Assembly (NCBI RefSeq): GCF_050947335.1
Contig: NC_134995.1
Location: 6,424,501-6,488,500, forward strand
Reading direction: 5' to 3'
Source: Megachile rotundata
Lineage: Eukaryota > Arthropoda > Insecta > Hymenoptera > Megachilidae
Length of the DNA stretch: 64,000 nucleotides
Made by a program: the position numbers and the translations under genes. The notes under the pieces were generated by a model. The model did not search any database and was not told where the DNA came from. It saw only the letters and a program-made list of their open reading frames with translations. Below, one piece after another: positions 60,465-64,000 of the stretch. How positions within the stretch are numbered: the stretch's first letter is position 1; each line of letters opens with the position of its first letter.

Positions 60465-62035
60465 CACGTAGGGACCATCTGGTGTCATCCGTGTATTTCT
60501 CGGTCCCGCGACGACACTAATTGGATGATTCAATACCGCGGAAACGTGATCGGAAACGCGATCGTACAGGCGCCACGATTCGTTACATGCAATTTTTCTA
60601 CGCGGATACTCCCTGTCCTGTTTCACCGCCGGATAAAACGGGAGAGAGATAGAAAGATCGATCGGACACGTGCAGCGGCGCGTATCGCTGGTGTTCTGCT
60701 AATGACGACAAAGTGCGTCCAAAAGTCATTTCGTTCTTTTTCACGTGGTTACTACGATTTCAACCATCCCCCGTGACGCCCGAACACGGAGGGTGAGTTC
60801 AATGTCCTGTTACAAAATTTGTGGATGGATTCTGCAATTCAATGCTAGCAAAAAATTTAATAATCCGAGCCATTTTTTTGACAGCTGTGTACGCGCTACT
60901 GTTCCTGCATACCGACAGATGCTACACTGCTACTATTTCGACGGTGCAACGATTTTAAATGAAACAATGAAAGAATTATGACGGCATTTTTATTTTGTTG
61001 GAACGGTGCTTTAACGATGGGGGATTCAAATTCCAAGTTCACGGATTTTTATTTAATTTTTTATTGATTGTAATGAATTGTTGATGACTGCGTGTTTCAT
61101 ATTTTTGAAGTTGCACATAGTGAAAAATTCGACATTTTTGAGAGAAGAATCGAAAATTTGATAAGTCAGAAATTATTTGAAAATCTGGAAATTTAGGAAT
61201 TTAAATTATTATTACACTATCATTATTACATTATTACAATTATTCCATCGTTACAATAATATTATTACACGATAAAAACCGTTACAGATTTGAACAAAAG
61301 CAGTTCAAGTAAATTTTGCAATTCAATAATCTATTTGCAATTCTCCTTGTAATTTAAAAACGAAAACTTGCAAATAGAGTAAATGTCGACAAAATTCACT
61401 TGGTAAAAGAGAATTTTCTTCGTAAGAAATTCCAAGTCAGTGACCATATTGCACACAATAAAATTAGTCGAACAAGTCGGATCCTAATGGACATTTACAT
61501 CTAGAGAAAAGTAACTAACTCTTCCACCGTTTCCACAGTGCAATTCGCGCAACCTGACTCAGCGAGATCGCCAGATAAATCTGGATTCTTCAACGGCTCA
61601 TGAATACCGTGTGATTCCCGTGAATCTGAATTCTTATGCGCAAGTCAGTTAACCCGGAGCAGATTTTTCGGGATTAAGGAGAAAACGGCGAACCGTCTCG
61701 TCTGTAGGCGAATCATGCGACGAAACGCCGCGAACGTGTGTCCATGTTAAATCACGTTGGAACGCTGGCCAGAATTATGGTGAGGAAAGAAAGGACGGGA
61801 AGGAAAAATAAGAAGAGCTTTCTTTCTCCTTCGCTGCCGGAAAAATATTATTACCGGACGTCTTGCCAAAAATTTCTGCAATGCGGTTACCATTACCCAA
61901 AGAACACCTACGATCGTTAAACAATCCCGGGACCAGTTGAAAATTCTTGGAATTTTATCTTTGCGCAAGGGAACGCAGAGATAAATTGCTCTTGAATGTG
62001 CAGTCCGGAAAGTGGAGAATTTAGAGTCAGGAAGG
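60465..62035. other. Mixed spacer with CpG-rich parts, no gene seen
   Basis: CpG-rich at about 60480-60790 and 61540-61990, AT-rich between. Open frames of 60-83 codons show no known domain. Confidence 0.45.
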
Positions 62036-62039
62036 GTTG

Positions 62040-62600
62040 AGAGGGATAATTGAAAATTTGTGGATTTGGGATTTTAGACAGTTGAACATTTGTGGGGATA
62101 TTTGGGGATTTTGGAGACTTGGAGATTTGGGGATTTGGAGATTTGGAGATTTGGAGAATTGGAGAATTGGAGATTTGGAGAATTGGAGATTTGGAGATTT
62201 GGAGATTTGGAGATTTGGAGATTTGGAGATTTTGGAGATTTGGAGCTTTAGGGGTTTGGAGATTTGGAGATTTAGGGGTTTGGAGATTTGGAGATTTGGG
62301 GACTTAGGGGTTTGCAGACTTGCCGATTTGGAGATTTGGAGATCTGGAGATTTAAGGGTTTCAAGATTTGAAGATTTGGAGATTTGACCACTTGGAAATT
62401 TGAAGATTTAGGGGTTTGGAGATTTGCAAATTTGGAGATTTGGAGATTTGAAGATTTAGGGGTTTGGAGATATGGAGATTTGAAGATTTAAGAGTTTGGT
62501 AATTATGAGATTTGGGGATTTGGAGATTTCAACACTTAGAGATTTGGAGATTTGGAGATTTAGGGGTTTGGAAATTTGGTAATATTTGAATTCGAAACTA
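62040..62600 (+). repeat. Octamer minisatellite GGAGATTT (array J)
   Basis: Units GGAGATTT, GGGGATTT, GGAGAATT and AGGGGTTT repeat in clear 8-bp register. The cleanest stretch is 62110-62330, with decay to about 62760. A 116-codon frame (Asp-Leu-Glu-Ile-Trp-Arg-Phe-Gly) is an artefact. Confidence 0.95.
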
Positions 62601-62799
62601 TCAGTACACGAAAATTTGAAAGTTCCACACTACCTAAATTTACCTAAAAATTTGCAATCCCACAAATTTGAAAGTCCCAAATAAAAAAGTTCAGAATTTA
62701 ATTAAAACCATATCCAAAAATTTGTCACATAATCCTATAAATTTGAAAACATCAATTACCCAAAATTTCTCAAAAAATTTTCCATGCATTCATTACTCA

Positions 62800-63465
62800 A
62801 TTCATGGTTCATTACGGTATCCTTCATAGGCCGTGAATCCGTGGTTCGAAGATGGGTGTCTAATAAATAAGCGCCGCCATAAATCGGTCGATGAAAGAAG
62901 GGGGTCGGTGATAGGTCATAGACTATGGTACCGGGGACTAGTTCCCTATCGTATAAAATATTCGCCAATTCATTTCGGCTAGCACACATAATTAAAGCGC
63001 CATGTGTGCAGGAGGTCCGCCATAAATCTCCGGGATCAGCAATAACGCCGGAGACTTGGCCGTTGGCATCGCTGGCGCGGATGATGGTGATGGTGATGGT
63101 GTTGGTGGTAGCTATGGGGTGGTTAGGGGGTGCCTACAATTCGTCGGCTGGTCCGGTGAAGAACGGTCTGGCATCAAGTCGCGAGAAATTATGTGAATGT
63201 TCCCGCCCTTATACCAAGACGGGAATAGGGTGTCCTCGGAGCCGAAACCCATGGGCCCAGAGGTAACCGGTCTTGGCTCTGCACTTTGCACGCCGTACGT
63301 ATTCAAACCGATTTGCGAGGATTCACCAGACAAAAAGTCACGAGAGGACCTGGGATTTACATTGGTAATGCGTACGCTCCGAAAGAGAGGATGGCGAAGT
63401 AGCTCTGGAATGGCTGAAATGGTAGTAGCATACGGGGAGGGTTGATGCACAGCCACCGATTTCAT
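62800..63465. promoter_or_regulatory. CpG-rich patch with clustered PHO/YY1-like words, possible regulatory element
   Basis: GCCGCCATAAATC at 62873-62885 and CCGCCATAAATC at 63017-63028 share a 12-bp word, and GCGCCATG occurs at 62997. GCCGCCAT is the PHO/YY1 core, and the TTTATGGC complement also suits Abd-B-class homeodomains. A GATGGT run at about 63085-63100 and GGGGTGG/GGGGGTG words follow. The combination resembles insect Polycomb response elements, but this is inference. Overlapping 113-117-codon frames at 62925-63465 match no known protein. Confidence 0.3.
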
Positions 63466-64000
63466 TCTCTTTTACTTACTGCCGGATTAAATTCGCTTCC
63501 GTGTCTAATCACCGGCTGTTTGATTGAGTTTCTTGGGGACAGTCGTGATTAATTGTTACGGAAAAATTAACTGTACTTTCACGTTTGTGCGGGAGGTCCT
63601 GTAATTGCGAGCTTCAACTCGTGACATGACTTTATTTAATCGCTTAAAGTTACTTTAACCGTACTTTGGAGTCTGATCGAATAAATCTAAGTGACAAGAA
63701 AGATGGTGACTGATGTGCGCTGATTTTTATGGAACTTTGTACATTTGTGTCTTTGTAATCGTAATTCTTCTTTAGGTGTTTGTTAAACATATTTAATAAT
63801 ATGGCCGTAATTCTGTCTAAATTGTTTAGATCTACTTAACAATTAGACTATAATTGTAATTCTTCAGATCGTTAGATATATCTAAGGATTGATACATTTT
63901 GGAACATTGTACAGGAATAATAGATATGTCCTATGAATGTAAGAAATCAGTTATTTGTCACATAAACATACCAAATCAATGATATATTATATAGACATAC
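63466..64000. other. Spacer at the window edge, nothing seen
   Basis: Mixed, then AT-rich unique sequence with no repeat, RNA or coding signal recognised. Confidence 0.55.

Overview
The window looks like nuclear DNA of an animal with no conventional gene in view, most likely an arthropod and perhaps a hymenopteran. The grounds are AT-rich spacers alternating with CpG-rich patches, TA- and TTAA-targeted insect-type DNA transposons, a very high load of degenerate minisatellites, and no bacterial gene organisation. Species assignment is inference. No reading frame outside transposon relics resembles a protein family I recognise. Most long open frames are by-products of tandem repeats. The rest are 60-190 codon frames in GC-richer patches without supporting evidence. 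The window is best read as an intergenic region or part of a very long intron.

Layout: (i) 1-21.4 kb alternates AT-rich spacer with CpG-rich patches (about 1.4-2.5, 3.5-4.6, 10.4-11.8, 12.8-13.9, 14.3-15.8 and 16.3-17.9 kb). It also holds a T-rich array, a 22-bp array, a CATA microsatellite and a foldback element at 17.9-18.7 kb. (ii) 21.4-46.8 kb is dominated by tandem arrays with units of 8, 9, 10, 13, 16, 27, 31, about 41, 54 and about 100 bp. (iii) 47.07-48.93 kb is a nested transposon: an internally deleted mariner inside a decayed Tc1/mariner-type element with 280-bp terminal inverted repeats. (iv) 50.5-64 kb carries tandem and segmental duplications, a 236-bp piggyBac-like MITE flanked by TTAA, and arrays with 8-, 38- and 39-bp units. 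It ends in a CpG-rich patch with PHO/YY1-like motifs.

The strongest overall pattern is that ten separate arrays share a period of 8 bp (9 bp in one), often around an AAATT/AATTT core. They cover about a tenth of the window. Two are C-rich on the plus strand and the rest are G- or purine-rich. Several have higher-order periods, and one contains a textbook G-quadruplex pattern.

The most informative local events are the nested mariner, the MITE with an apparent empty target site in a neighbouring duplicate, and AG|GTAAGT sequences resembling recursive-splicing ratchet points. The last would fit a giant intron, but this is unproven.
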